Below are positions 34,780-42,722 of a DNA stretch of 64,000 nt, in pieces. Both the position numbers and the translations under genes were made by a program. The stretch is from JADCCX01 sp031431475 (GTDB lineage: Bacteria; Pseudomonadota; Alphaproteobacteria; Rhizobiales; Beijerinckiaceae): positions 58,042 to 122,041 of the forward strand of contig JANPDL010000027.1 in assembly GCA_031431475.1 (NCBI GenBank), read 5' to 3'. The stretch's first letter is position 1; the number at the start of each line of letters is the position of its first letter. The notes beneath the pieces are model-generated. The model saw nothing but the letters and a program-made list of their open reading frames with translations. It was not told the origin of the DNA and searched no databases.

Positions 34780-35355
34780 ATGAACATACACGCGCCCCCC
34801 TTTGTCCGCGCCATACAGCAGCAAGAGACGCTCATTCTGGTGGATGAGCAGAACCGCAAGACAGGCGAAGGCGAGAAGCTCGCCGTACATCGGCAGGGCG
34901 AGCTACACCGAGCGTTTTCGATCTTTCTATTCGATGCTGCTGGCCGCACGCTTCTGCAGCGCCGCTACGGCGGGAAATACCATTCCGGCGGGTTGTGGGC
35001 GAACACCTGCTGCGGTCATCCGCGCGTGGGAGAAAAAACCCTCAGCGCTGCAAAGCGCAGGCTTGGCGAAGAACTCGGCGCATCAGCCGATCTCGTCTTC
35101 GGCTTCCGCGCGCGCTATGAAACGGCGCTGGACCACGGCCTTACAGAGAATGAGCTGGTCTATGTCTATGCGGGTCGATTCGACGGCATGCTCGTGCTAA
35201 ATCCGCAAGAGGTGAGCGAGACCGAACTGATGCCGCTCGCCGATCTCGTGAAAGACGCAACGAAGAGCCCGGAGCGTTATGCCTACTGGCTGCGGCATTA
35301 CCTTGTGCAGCACGCCGCTGATCTGGAGCAGTTGCGCGACAGGATCACACCCTGA
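34780..35355 (+). CDS. idi: Isopentenyl-diphosphate delta-isomerase, type I
   Basis: The 191-residue Nudix-fold isomerase interconverts IPP and DMAPP. Signature elements are the active-site cysteine segment LWANTCCGHPR, the metal histidines around LAVHRQGELHRAFSIF, and the glutamate in TENELVYVY. Length is normal. A strong AAGGGGGAAG site precedes the ATG. The last 11 bases overlap the convergent methyltransferase gene. Confidence 0.93.
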   Translation: MNIHAPPFVRAIQQQETLILVDEQNRKTGEGEKLAVHRQGELHRAFSIFLFDAAGRTLLQRRYGGKYHSGGLWANTCCGHPRVGEKTLSAAKRRLGEELGASADLVFGFRARYETALDHGLTENELVYVYAGRFDGMLVLNPQEVSETELMPLADLVKDATKSPERYAYWLRHYLVQHAADLEQLRDRITP

Positions 35356-35998
35356 ACTGCCAGACGCTGCTTTTCTTGATCTCCATATCCTCCAGCGCCC
35401 GTGTGGTCGGCACCTGATAGGTTGCGATCTCTTCCAGTGTTTCGCGCGGCAGGTAGCTGCGTCCGGGATCTCCAATCAGCACCTGCGCACCGCGCCGTGA
35501 CAATTGCCGTAACCAGGCAGTGACGCGTTCTGCGATATCGCGCTGATAGCAGATATCGCCAGCGAGTACGGTATCCCAGCCGTCATCGGTTCCGATAATA
35601 TCGGCGAGTAAAATAGTGATTCCGTCCGTGACATTGTTGGCAGCAGCGTTGATACCGATGGCCTCTGCTGCAAAAGCGTCAATCTCGGATGCAATCACAT
35701 GCGCCGCGCCTGCTTTTGCCGCCGCAATAGCCACAAGGCCCGAACCCGAGGCGAAATCCAGTATGCGGTGGCCTTTCACCAGACCGGGATTATCAAGAAT
35801 ATAGCGTGCCAGCGCCTGCCCGCCCGCCCAGGCAAAGGCCCAGAACGGCGGTGGCAGGCCGATCTCGCCCAATTCATCCTCGGTCTTCTGCCATAGCGCG
35901 GTCGCCTCGTCCGCCACATACAGGCTGATCTCCGGCGCATGAGGCACCGGCAGCAGCCGCGTGTTGTCGCGGATGAACGCACCCCTGTCGAGGATCAC
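35345..35998 (-). CDS. Class I SAM methyltransferase, ETF-beta lysine methyltransferase-like
   Basis: The 217-residue Rossmann methyltransferase has motif I DFASGSGLVAIAAAKAGA and an AGDICYQRD motif, with PPPFWAFAWAGGQALARY upstream of motif I. This arrangement fits the METTL20/ETFBKMT group, which has alphaproteobacterial members and trimethylates the beta subunit of electron-transfer flavoprotein. Ribosomal L11 or other lysine targets are alternatives. The GTG at 35998 overlaps the glycosyltransferase stop (GTGA), so the two genes are coupled. Confidence 0.72.
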   Translation of the reverse strand: MILDRGAFIRDNTRLLPVPHAPEISLYVADEATALWQKTEDELGEIGLPPPFWAFAWAGGQALARYILDNPGLVKGHRILDFASGSGLVAIAAAKAGAAHVIASEIDAFAAEAIGINAAANNVTDGITILLADIIGTDDGWDTVLAGDICYQRDIAERVTAWLRQLSRRGAQVLIGDPGRSYLPRETLEEIATYQVPTTRALEDMEIKKSSVWQFRV

Positions 35999-37137
35999 GC
36001 GAGCATGCTGCGGTAGAGATGCACAACCGCGCGACCCACCATCTGCTCGGTGTAGCCGATCAGTACCCGCTCGCGGGCAGCAGCACCCATGGAGGCGATC
36101 CAATGGGTTTCCGATGCCAGCGCCAGAATGGCACGCGACAGCGCATCCGGATCATCCGGCGGCACAATCAACCCCTCCTTGCCGCCGCGCACCAGATCGC
36201 GGCAACCCGGCACATCCGTTGTCAGGATAGCGCGGCCACAGCCCGCTGCTTCGAGCAGGGTGCGCGGCAGCCCCTCCCCGCCCCGCGATGGCAGGACAGC
36301 AGCGTGATGCGCGGCCCAGACCGCCGGTGCAGCACTTTGCGCAATGCGGCCATGCCAGCGGATGCCGGGCAAGGCATCCCAGTCCCGCAAGGTGGCTTCA
36401 GGGATCGCCTTGGGATTACCCGGGTCCGGTGCGCCGTATAGCGACAGCGTAACATCTGCCCCTGCTGCCTGCGCCTTCAGGACAGCAGCAACGGCCGTAT
36501 CAGCGCCCTTGGACCACAGCATGCGGGCGATCATGGCCAGCTTCAGTGGCGGCTGGTCGGGCAAGGGTTCGGGCTTGAACACCTCGGGATCGATGCCCGC
36601 ACCGCCGACGATAGTGACCTTGGCGCGATCATCCGGATCAAGGCCAAGAAGGGCCGGATCGCTGCGGTTCTCGAACAGAAAGCGCGTTTCGTCGCCATCG
36701 ACGATCTGGCGGATGAAGGCGCGGATGCCGAGGCGCGCAAGCTTGGCCCTAATGCTTGCAGCCGCTCCCAGAAGGCCCATGCCGGTCAGCGCCACGACTC
36801 GGCGAGAAACGCCCTCCAGTCGTGCCGCGAGCCCACCGATCACGATGGAGCGCAGGGCGATAAGGTGCACGATATCGGGATTTTCATCTGCAATCAGGCG
36901 GCGCATTCCGGAGAGAGTATTTAGTATTGCCAGAGGGTTGAGCGTCTTTCGGTCTGCCTCCAGCGGCAGCAGCCGGCAGCCCAGCGCCGTGATCGCATCG
37001 CCATGATCCCGCACGCGGCAGGCCACGGCCACATCGAAACCATCGGCCAGGGCGGCGCGGGCCATGGGCAGGAAATGCGAGCAGAAGAACCAGTCTTCTG
37101 TGACGACGAACAGCAGCTTTGGTCTGGCCGCGTTCAT
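35995..37137 (-). CDS. GT-B glycosyltransferase (family 4-like)
   Basis: The 380-residue GT-B protein has an N-terminal domain with a histidine-bearing FFCSHFLPMARAALADG and a C-terminal donor domain with LPSRGGEGLPRTLLEAAGCG, containing the E-x7-E motif. Such enzymes transfer sugars from nucleotide donors to lipid or polysaccharide acceptors. It is coupled to the sugar kinase upstream (4-base overlap) and to the methyltransferase downstream. Acceptor and sugar are unknown. Confidence 0.88.
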   Translation of the reverse strand: MNAARPKLLFVVTEDWFFCSHFLPMARAALADGFDVAVACRVRDHGDAITALGCRLLPLEADRKTLNPLAILNTLSGMRRLIADENPDIVHLIALRSIVIGGLAARLEGVSRRVVALTGMGLLGAAASIRAKLARLGIRAFIRQIVDGDETRFLFENRSDPALLGLDPDDRAKVTIVGGAGIDPEVFKPEPLPDQPPLKLAMIARMLWSKGADTAVAAVLKAQAAGADVTLSLYGAPDPGNPKAIPEATLRDWDALPGIRWHGRIAQSAAPAVWAAHHAAVLPSRGGEGLPRTLLEAAGCGRAILTTDVPGCRDLVRGGKEGLIVPPDDPDALSRAILALASETHWIASMGAAARERVLIGYTEQMVGRAVVHLYRSMLA

Positions 37138-38066
37138 GCAGCGCCTATTTCGGACCGCACTGGCGGATTGGAGCCACGCCGCGTGCAGGTGATGCCTGCC
37201 GCGCTGTTGGCGAAGGCGAGCATAGCCTGCATGGTTTCAGCAGATGTCTGCGCCAGCCTGTCGCGGTGCAGCAGGTCACGCTCCGCCAGCGCCGCCAGCA
37301 AGGCCGACATGAAGCTGTCACCTGCACCCACAGTGTCCACGACCTTCACGGGGGCTGTTGGCACGAAAGTATGGCCTGCCGCATTCCATGCCGATGCGCC
37401 ATTGGGACCATCTGTGATCACCACTGTGCTGGCACCAAGGCTTTTCCAGCGCAGCGCGACCGCCTTCAGGTCAGTGCCGGGGTAGAGATAGTGCAGGTCC
37501 TCGCTGCTCGCCTTGATGAGGGCGGCAGAGGTGCAAAGGCCTTCGAAATGCTCGCGGAAAACCGCCATATCGCCTGTAAGAGAGACGCGGATGTTGGGAT
37601 CGAGCGAGACAAACCGGGACGGCGACTCACGGCGAATGAGTGTGGCATAGGCCGTTTTCGCTGGCTCGACGGCCATCGGGAAGCCGCCGACATGCACCGC
37701 GCGGATTTCGGCGGGAAGTGGTGTTGGCAGACCTGCGACCGTCACATCGGTGTCGGCCCCACGCTCGCCATAAAACGCATACTCCGGGCCGCCATCGGGC
37801 TTGACCAGCACGAAGGACAGGATCGTGGGACGATCTGTGCGCGGGGCCAGCCGCCACTCCACGCCTTCTTTTTCCATGTCGGCAATCAGCCGCGCACCAA
37901 AGGCATCACGCGATAACCCGGTGATCAGTGCCGATGTCTGGCCCAGACGCACCAGACCGACCGCGACATTGAAGGGCGAGCCAGCGGCCTGGCCCTGGAA
38001 GGCCATCTCGCCCGCTGCCTTGTCCTGGAAGAGGTCGATCACCGCCTCACCGCAGATCAGAAACAT
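37134..38066 (-). CDS. PfkB family sugar kinase (fructokinase-like)
   Basis: The 310-residue ribokinase-fold protein opens with LICGEAVIDLF and has the GSPFNVAVGLVRLG substrate motif and the C-terminal DTVGAGDSFMSALL with the catalytic Asp. The ATG at 38066 is right for the family; the longer opening reads into the CitE-like gene, which ends 2 bases upstream. Fructokinase is the best guess, but PfkB substrate cannot be fixed by eye. Confidence 0.87.
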   Translation of the reverse strand: MFLICGEAVIDLFQDKAAGEMAFQGQAAGSPFNVAVGLVRLGQTSALITGLSRDAFGARLIADMEKEGVEWRLAPRTDRPTILSFVLVKPDGGPEYAFYGERGADTDVTVAGLPTPLPAEIRAVHVGGFPMAVEPAKTAYATLIRRESPSRFVSLDPNIRVSLTGDMAVFREHFEGLCTSAALIKASSEDLHYLYPGTDLKAVALRWKSLGASTVVITDGPNGASAWNAAGHTFVPTAPVKVVDTVGAGDSFMSALLAALAERDLLHRDRLAQTSAETMQAMLAFANSAAGITCTRRGSNPPVRSEIGAA

Positions 38067-38068
38067 TG

Positions 38069-38923
38069 CTATCCTCTTGCAGCGATCAAGTCGGTTTTCG
38101 CCAGAATGCCCTGCGCCATCTCGAGATGCAGCCTTTCCACCATGCGGCCGGAAAGCGCAATCACGCCCTTCGTGGCATTTTCTGGACGAGCAAAGGCCTC
38201 GACGATAGCCTGCGCCTCCGCGATCTCGTGTTGCGACGGGCCAAAGATTGCGTTTGCCGGTGCAATCTGCCGGGGATGAATCACGGTCTTGCCGTCGAAC
38301 CCGAATGCGCGGCCCTGTCGGCATTCGGTTGCAAAACCGTCGCTATCAGCAAGCGCATTGAAGACACCGTCCACTACGCCAGCGCCATGAGCACGGGCGG
38401 CGATAACGCTCGCGGTCAGCACAGGTAGCATCGGGGTGCGGCCAGGTTGCTGCGTCATGCCTGTTTCCTTCGCGAGATCATTGAGGCCGAGCACCAGAAC
38501 GCCATCCGGTCCCAGCGCCGCAGCGATCCCGGCGGTGTTCAGCACACCCATCGGCGTCTCGATCATAGCCCAGACCGCGATGGGAGCCGATGGACGTTGC
38601 AGCATGATCAACCGGCGGAACGACCAGATATCCTCTGGCGAGGACGCCTTGGGCAGCAGCAGTGCATGCGGTGCTGCCCGGATGGCAGCTTCGATATCCG
38701 CCTCGTGCCAGGGGGTTCCAGCGGCATTGACACGGATAATGCGCAAAGTTGTGGGTCGCGGAAGTGTTCCCAGTGCAGTGCGGGCGGTAACCTTCGCATC
38801 CGGAGCAACCGAATCCTCAAGGTCGAGAATCAATGCATCCGCACCCAGCGAATCCGCCTTCGCCACCGCTTTATCATTGGCGGCGGGAACATAGAGCGCA
38901 GATCGAAGGAGACGGCTGGTCAT
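38069..38923 (-). CDS. CitE-like HpcH/HpaI aldolase family CoA-ester lyase
   Basis: The 284-residue TIM-barrel lyase begins LLRSALYVPAANDKAVAKA and has the metal-binding DLEDSVAP (around 34-41) and AMIETPMGVLN motifs. Stand-alone CitE-like proteins cleave malyl-, methylmalyl- or citramalyl-CoA-type esters or act as thioesterases. It is the first gene of a four-gene minus-strand run (lyase, kinase, glycosyltransferase, methyltransferase) and faces the DUF429 gene across 94 bases. Confidence 0.85.
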   Translation of the reverse strand: MTSRLLRSALYVPAANDKAVAKADSLGADALILDLEDSVAPDAKVTARTALGTLPRPTTLRIIRVNAAGTPWHEADIEAAIRAAPHALLLPKASSPEDIWSFRRLIMLQRPSAPIAVWAMIETPMGVLNTAGIAAALGPDGVLVLGLNDLAKETGMTQQPGRTPMLPVLTASVIAARAHGAGVVDGVFNALADSDGFATECRQGRAFGFDGKTVIHPRQIAPANAIFGPSQHEIAEAQAIVEAFARPENATKGVIALSGRMVERLHLEMAQGILAKTDLIAARG

Positions 38924-39017
38924 CTGATCGCACCTTCTGGCATAAGCACAGGGACGAGACCATGGCGGAGAGGGCTTCATCCACTGTGGTCGCGGGCGAA
39001 TGGCGGGAGTTTGTGCA

Positions 39018-39752
39018 ATGACGACACTGGTGGCAGGCGCGGATGGCTGTCCGCCGGGCTGGGCGGTGGTACTGAAAGATATCTCGGGTCGGAAAGCGCC
39101 TGAGGTCATGGTCTGCGCGACCATGACAACCCTGTTGCACCACCCCAAAATGCCCGCGCTGATCGCCGTAGACATGCCCATTGGCCTGCCGGAGCAGGTG
39201 GGGCCGGGCGGACGTGGCCCCGAGGTGGAGTTGCGCGCACTTCTGGGTGACCGGAAATCGAGTGTTTTTTCTATTCCTTCGAGGTCCTCGGTCTATGCCG
39301 CCGATTTCGAGGCGGCCTGCAATGCCTCGCTCGCGACCTCGGAGCCACCGCGCAAGATCTCCATCCAGGCGTTCCACCTGTTTCCCAAGGTGCGCGAACT
39401 GGATGAACTGCTGCGCGCCGACGCAGGACTCGTCACCATCATGCGGGAAAGCCACCCTGAAGGTGCCTTCATGGTGATGAACGGTCGCGAGCCGCTTTCC
39501 GAGCCCAAGAAGATCAAATCCGCGATCAACGAGGCGGGAATCAACCAGCGCAAGACATTGCTGAGAGATGTCGCGGGTTTCAGCGAGGACTTCCTCAACA
39601 GCAAACCGCCAAAGGGCGTTGGCCTCGATGATTTCATGGATGCCTGCGCCTGTGCGTGGGTGGCGGAGAAGATGACACGGGGTGAGGCGGTTTGTTTCCC
39701 GGAGAGGCCGTCGCGGGATGCGTTTGGCATTCCGATGGCGATATGGGCTTAG
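39018..39752 (+). CDS. DUF429 domain protein
   Basis: The 244-residue protein has the DUF429 opening (GADGCPPGWAVVL), the AVDMPIGLPE motif and the C-terminal DDFMDACACAWVAEKMTRG. DUF429 has an RNase-H-like fold with conserved acidic residues, but no established reaction. The ATG at 39018 is preferred over the in-frame GTG/ATG at 39000. It lies 19 bases upstream of the dehydratase gene, so the two are probably co-transcribed. Confidence 0.85.
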   Translation: MTTLVAGADGCPPGWAVVLKDISGRKAPEVMVCATMTTLLHHPKMPALIAVDMPIGLPEQVGPGGRGPEVELRALLGDRKSSVFSIPSRSSVYAADFEAACNASLATSEPPRKISIQAFHLFPKVRELDELLRADAGLVTIMRESHPEGAFMVMNGREPLSEPKKIKSAINEAGINQRKTLLRDVAGFSEDFLNSKPPKGVGLDDFMDACACAWVAEKMTRGEAVCFPERPSRDAFGIPMAIWA

Positions 39753-39771
39753 TTTTGCATCAGGAATATCC

Positions 39772-40719
39772 ATGAAACTCCCCGTCACCCGCTCTTCCAT
39801 CCGCGCTGCCTACACCCGCATCCAGCCCCATATCCGGCAAACGCCGGTTATTGCGCTCCCCCATGGCGCTTTCGGGATAAACCGTGATCTCTCGCTGAAG
39901 CTGGAGCTTTTCCAGCATGCGGGATCGTTCAAGCCGCGCGGGGCCTTCAACACCCTGAGCTCCATCAAGATGCCGAAAGTCGGCGTTGCGGCAGCTTCAG
40001 GCGGAAACCACGGTGCGGCGGTGGCCTATGCCGCGCGGGCGCTGAAGCAGAAGGCGCGGATTTTCGTGCCGGAGATTTCCTCGCCTGCAAAGATCGCCAA
40101 AATCCGCGAATTCGGGGCGGATGTTGTGGTGCAGGGCGCTCGCTACAACGACGCGCTGGAGCTGTGCGAGGCCTATCAGAAAGAGAGCGGGGCCTATGGC
40201 ATCCATGCCTTTGATGCATGGCCGACAATCGAGGGTCAGGGCACTGTCGCGCTGGAATGGGAAAAGCAGGCGAAGGGCTTCGATACCGTATTGGTCGCGG
40301 CAGGCGGCGGCGGACTGATCTCGGGTATGTCGATCTGGTTTGGCGGGCGGGTGAAAGTTGTGGGTGTCGAACCTGAAGGATCGAAGGCGCTTCATGCCGC
40401 GCTGAAGGCCGGACGTTCCGTCGATGTCACGGTGGACAGCATCGCGGCGGATTCGCTGGGCGCGAAGAGCGTTGGCGACAAGGTCCATGCGGCTTGCGCG
40501 ACTAACGTGGATCGCGTCGTACTGGTGCCGGATGATGCGATTCGGCTGGCGATGCATAAACTCTGGTCAGAGATGCGCATCGCGGCAGAACCGGGCGGAG
40601 CCACGGCGCTGGGGGCGTTGCTATGCGGTGCCTACAAACCTGCAAAGGGGGAGCGCGTGGGCGTGCTCGTCTGCGGCGGCAATGTCGATCTCGGCAAGCT
40701 GGCGGAGATCACGGGGTGA
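39772..40719 (+). CDS. PLP-dependent threonine/serine dehydratase-like enzyme
   Basis: The 315-residue fold-type II PLP enzyme has the lysine in GSFKPRGAFN (about 47-56), the SGGNHGAAVAYAA phosphate-contacting motif and AAGGGGLISG. It lacks the regulatory ACT domain of biosynthetic IlvA, so a catabolic dehydratase, hydroxyaspartate dehydratase or racemase role is possible. The start at 39772 gives the usual N-terminus with IRAAYTRIQPHIRQTPV. Its stop overlaps the Nudix start (GTGA). Confidence 0.87.
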   Translation: MKLPVTRSSIRAAYTRIQPHIRQTPVIALPHGAFGINRDLSLKLELFQHAGSFKPRGAFNTLSSIKMPKVGVAAASGGNHGAAVAYAARALKQKARIFVPEISSPAKIAKIREFGADVVVQGARYNDALELCEAYQKESGAYGIHAFDAWPTIEGQGTVALEWEKQAKGFDTVLVAAGGGGLISGMSIWFGGRVKVVGVEPEGSKALHAALKAGRSVDVTVDSIAADSLGAKSVGDKVHAACATNVDRVVLVPDDAIRLAMHKLWSEMRIAAEPGGATALGALLCGAYKPAKGERVGVLVCGGNVDLGKLAEITG

Positions 40720-41222
40720 GCCGCGATCTACCCAAGCGCCCGACGGCAAGGCTGTTTGTCTTCGACCCATTGAACCGTCTGCTGTTGATCCGCTACCGCA
40801 CCACGCCGCCGGTATCGCCGCCCTATGCCCATATCAGGAGCATCTGGTTCACGCCGGGCGGCGGTCTTGAACCTGGCGAGACCGCGCGGGAGGCTGCGGC
40901 GCGGGAGCTTATGGAAGAGACCGGTCTCGATCTGCCCATCGGACCAGAGGTGGCGTTTCGCGAGGAGGACGTGACCTTCTTCATCAAGAAAGTCTGCGTG
41001 GTGGAACGCTACTTCGTGGTGCGCACCAAGGATTCATACGTGAACACGCAATTCCTCGCCGATACCGAGGATGACGACGTGCAGGAGGTTGGCTGGTGGT
41101 CGATGACCGAACTCCGACAACTCAAGGATCACATCGAGCCGCCGACGCTGATCGCATTGGCAGAACGACTGGCGCGCGGTGATGTACCGACCGAGCCCGT
41201 CAACCTCGGACCAGCCGAATAG
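40716..41222 (+). CDS. Nudix hydrolase
   Basis: The 168-residue protein contains a complete Nudix box, GGGLEPGETAREAAARELMEETGL (written here in part: G-x5-E-x7-REL-x-EE-x-G). The GTG start overlaps the dehydratase stop as GTGA. It would hydrolyse a nucleoside diphosphate derivative; the substrate is unknown. The last 23 bases overlap the convergent ccmB gene. Confidence 0.87.
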   Translation: MSRDLPKRPTARLFVFDPLNRLLLIRYRTTPPVSPPYAHIRSIWFTPGGGLEPGETAREAAARELMEETGLDLPIGPEVAFREEDVTFFIKKVCVVERYFVVRTKDSYVNTQFLADTEDDDVQEVGWWSMTELRQLKDHIEPPTLIALAERLARGDVPTEPVNLGPAE

Positions 41223-41868
41223 CAGCGGCAGCCGCCAGAGGACAGACCACCAGAGCGACCAGACTGGTTGCCAGAAGCAACAGAAACGGTGTGCCGAAGG
41301 GCGTGGGGCCGACGATGGCCGCATTGGCGGCAGCCACACCGAAAACAAGCGTCGGCACCGCGAGCGGCAGCACAAGAATTGCCATCAGCAACCCGCCACG
41401 GCGCAGGCTGACTGTAACGGCAGCACCCACCGCACCGATCAGGGTGATCGCGGGTGTTCCGACCAGCAGCGTCGCGACCAGCGGCAGCATGGCCTCGACC
41501 GGCAGGTTCAGCATCAGACCGAGGAGCGGCGCGGCAAGGCTGAGCACCAGCCCTGTTGTCAGCCAATGGGCTATGCATTTGGCCAGCACGATCAGTTCCA
41601 GTGGCGTGTCCGAGAGCAGGAACTGGTCGAGCACGCCCTCCTCTTCGTCCGCCTGAAACAGCCGGTCGAGGCCAAAGAGTGTGGAGAGCAACGCGGCGAT
41701 CCACAGTACAGCGGGCGCGAGACGCCCCAGCAGGTTCTGATCGGGACCGATGGCGAAGGGAACAATCGCTGTCAGCGTGAGGAAAAACACAACTCCCAGC
41801 TCTGCTCCGCCGCCAATACGGGAAGCGATCATCAGATCACGGTGGATGAGAGCGAACAGGGCTTTCAT
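41200..41868 (-). CDS. ccmB: Heme exporter membrane protein CcmB
   Basis: The 222-residue protein with six hydrophobic helices has the CcmB signature LFALIHRDLMIASRIGG at the N-terminus and FGLDRLFQADEEEGVLDQ near residue 65. It pairs with the CcmA ATPase in the CcmABCD system that moves and releases holoCcmE for cytochrome c maturation. Its start overlaps the ccmA stop by 4 bases. The usual next gene, ccmC, is not here. Confidence 0.93.
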   Translation of the reverse strand: MKALFALIHRDLMIASRIGGGAELGVVFFLTLTAIVPFAIGPDQNLLGRLAPAVLWIAALLSTLFGLDRLFQADEEEGVLDQFLLSDTPLELIVLAKCIAHWLTTGLVLSLAAPLLGLMLNLPVEAMLPLVATLLVGTPAITLIGAVGAAVTVSLRRGGLLMAILVLPLAVPTLVFGVAAANAAIVGPTPFGTPFLLLLATSLVALVVCPLAAAAAIRLVRG

Positions 41869-42506
41869 CGAGATGCTTCCCGCATCACATGCGAGCCATC
41901 GCTCTGAACGACCAGTTCCCGCGCTTTCACTCCAAGATCGAGATGCGTGGCGGCGATCACAATTCCGCCGCCTTCGATATGCGCAGAGATCAACGCGGCC
42001 ACCATCGCTTGCGAAGCTGTATCCAGCGCCGCGGTCGGCTCGTCGAGCAACCAGACCGGTCTCCAGGATACCAGCAAACGCGCCAGAGCCGTCCGCCGCC
42101 GCTGCCCTGCCGAGAGAATACCGACCGGTAGATCAAGAAGGGCTTTAAGATTCAACGCCGTCGCTGCATCTGATATCGACGCGCCGGATTGACCCAGCAC
42201 GGCTGGAACCAGATCGAGATTCTCGCGCACCGTCAGCGCGGCCCGCAAGCCATCACGATGCCCCACGAAATGTACGGACTGAGCCAGAGACGCGTTCTGC
42301 TCCGCACATTCCAGAATGATCTTTCCGGCGTCATGCGGAATGAACCCGGCAAGCACACGCAACAAGGTTGTCTTGCCCACGCCGTTGGGGCCTGTGACCA
42401 TCAGTGCCTCGCCCTGACCAAGGCCGAAGCTCAGGCCCTGAATCAGCAGCCGTTCGCTGCGGCTGCAGGCGAGATCGCGGACAACGAGGCGGAGCGATGT
42501 GTTCAA
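41865..42506 (-). CDS. ccmA: Heme exporter ATP-binding protein CcmA
   Basis: The 213-residue ABC ATPase has Walker A GPNGVGKTT (about 39-47), signature LSAGQRRRTALAR and Walker B VWLLDEPTAALD. Short length and the immediate ccmB neighbour identify CcmA. The most suitable start is a TTG at 42506, with no strong ribosome binding site visible, which may keep expression low. It diverges from acnA across 216 bases that include an AT-rich stretch with TATAGT at 42562. Confidence 0.92.
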   Translation of the reverse strand: MNTSLRLVVRDLACSRSERLLIQGLSFGLGQGEALMVTGPNGVGKTTLLRVLAGFIPHDAGKIILECAEQNASLAQSVHFVGHRDGLRAALTVRENLDLVPAVLGQSGASISDAATALNLKALLDLPVGILSAGQRRRTALARLLVSWRPVWLLDEPTAALDTASQAMVAALISAHIEGGGIVIAATHLDLGVKARELVVQSDGSHVMREASR

Positions 42507-42722
42507 GGGAAATGCTGTACCAGGGTTTGATCACCCCCTACCCGTCTTTTTAAAAATGTTCTATAGTGGCCACTGGCTGCGTCGCGCGCGTTTCCCGTGC
42601 GGGCATCCGGGCACTCCCGGAGCGGCGCGCGCACTGCAGCGCCTTGGCCCTTCGATCCTGCGGGTCCCACTCCCGCCGTTTCGTCGCCAGCCCCAAGTGG
42701 ACGCCAGATTCAGGATTTTCGC

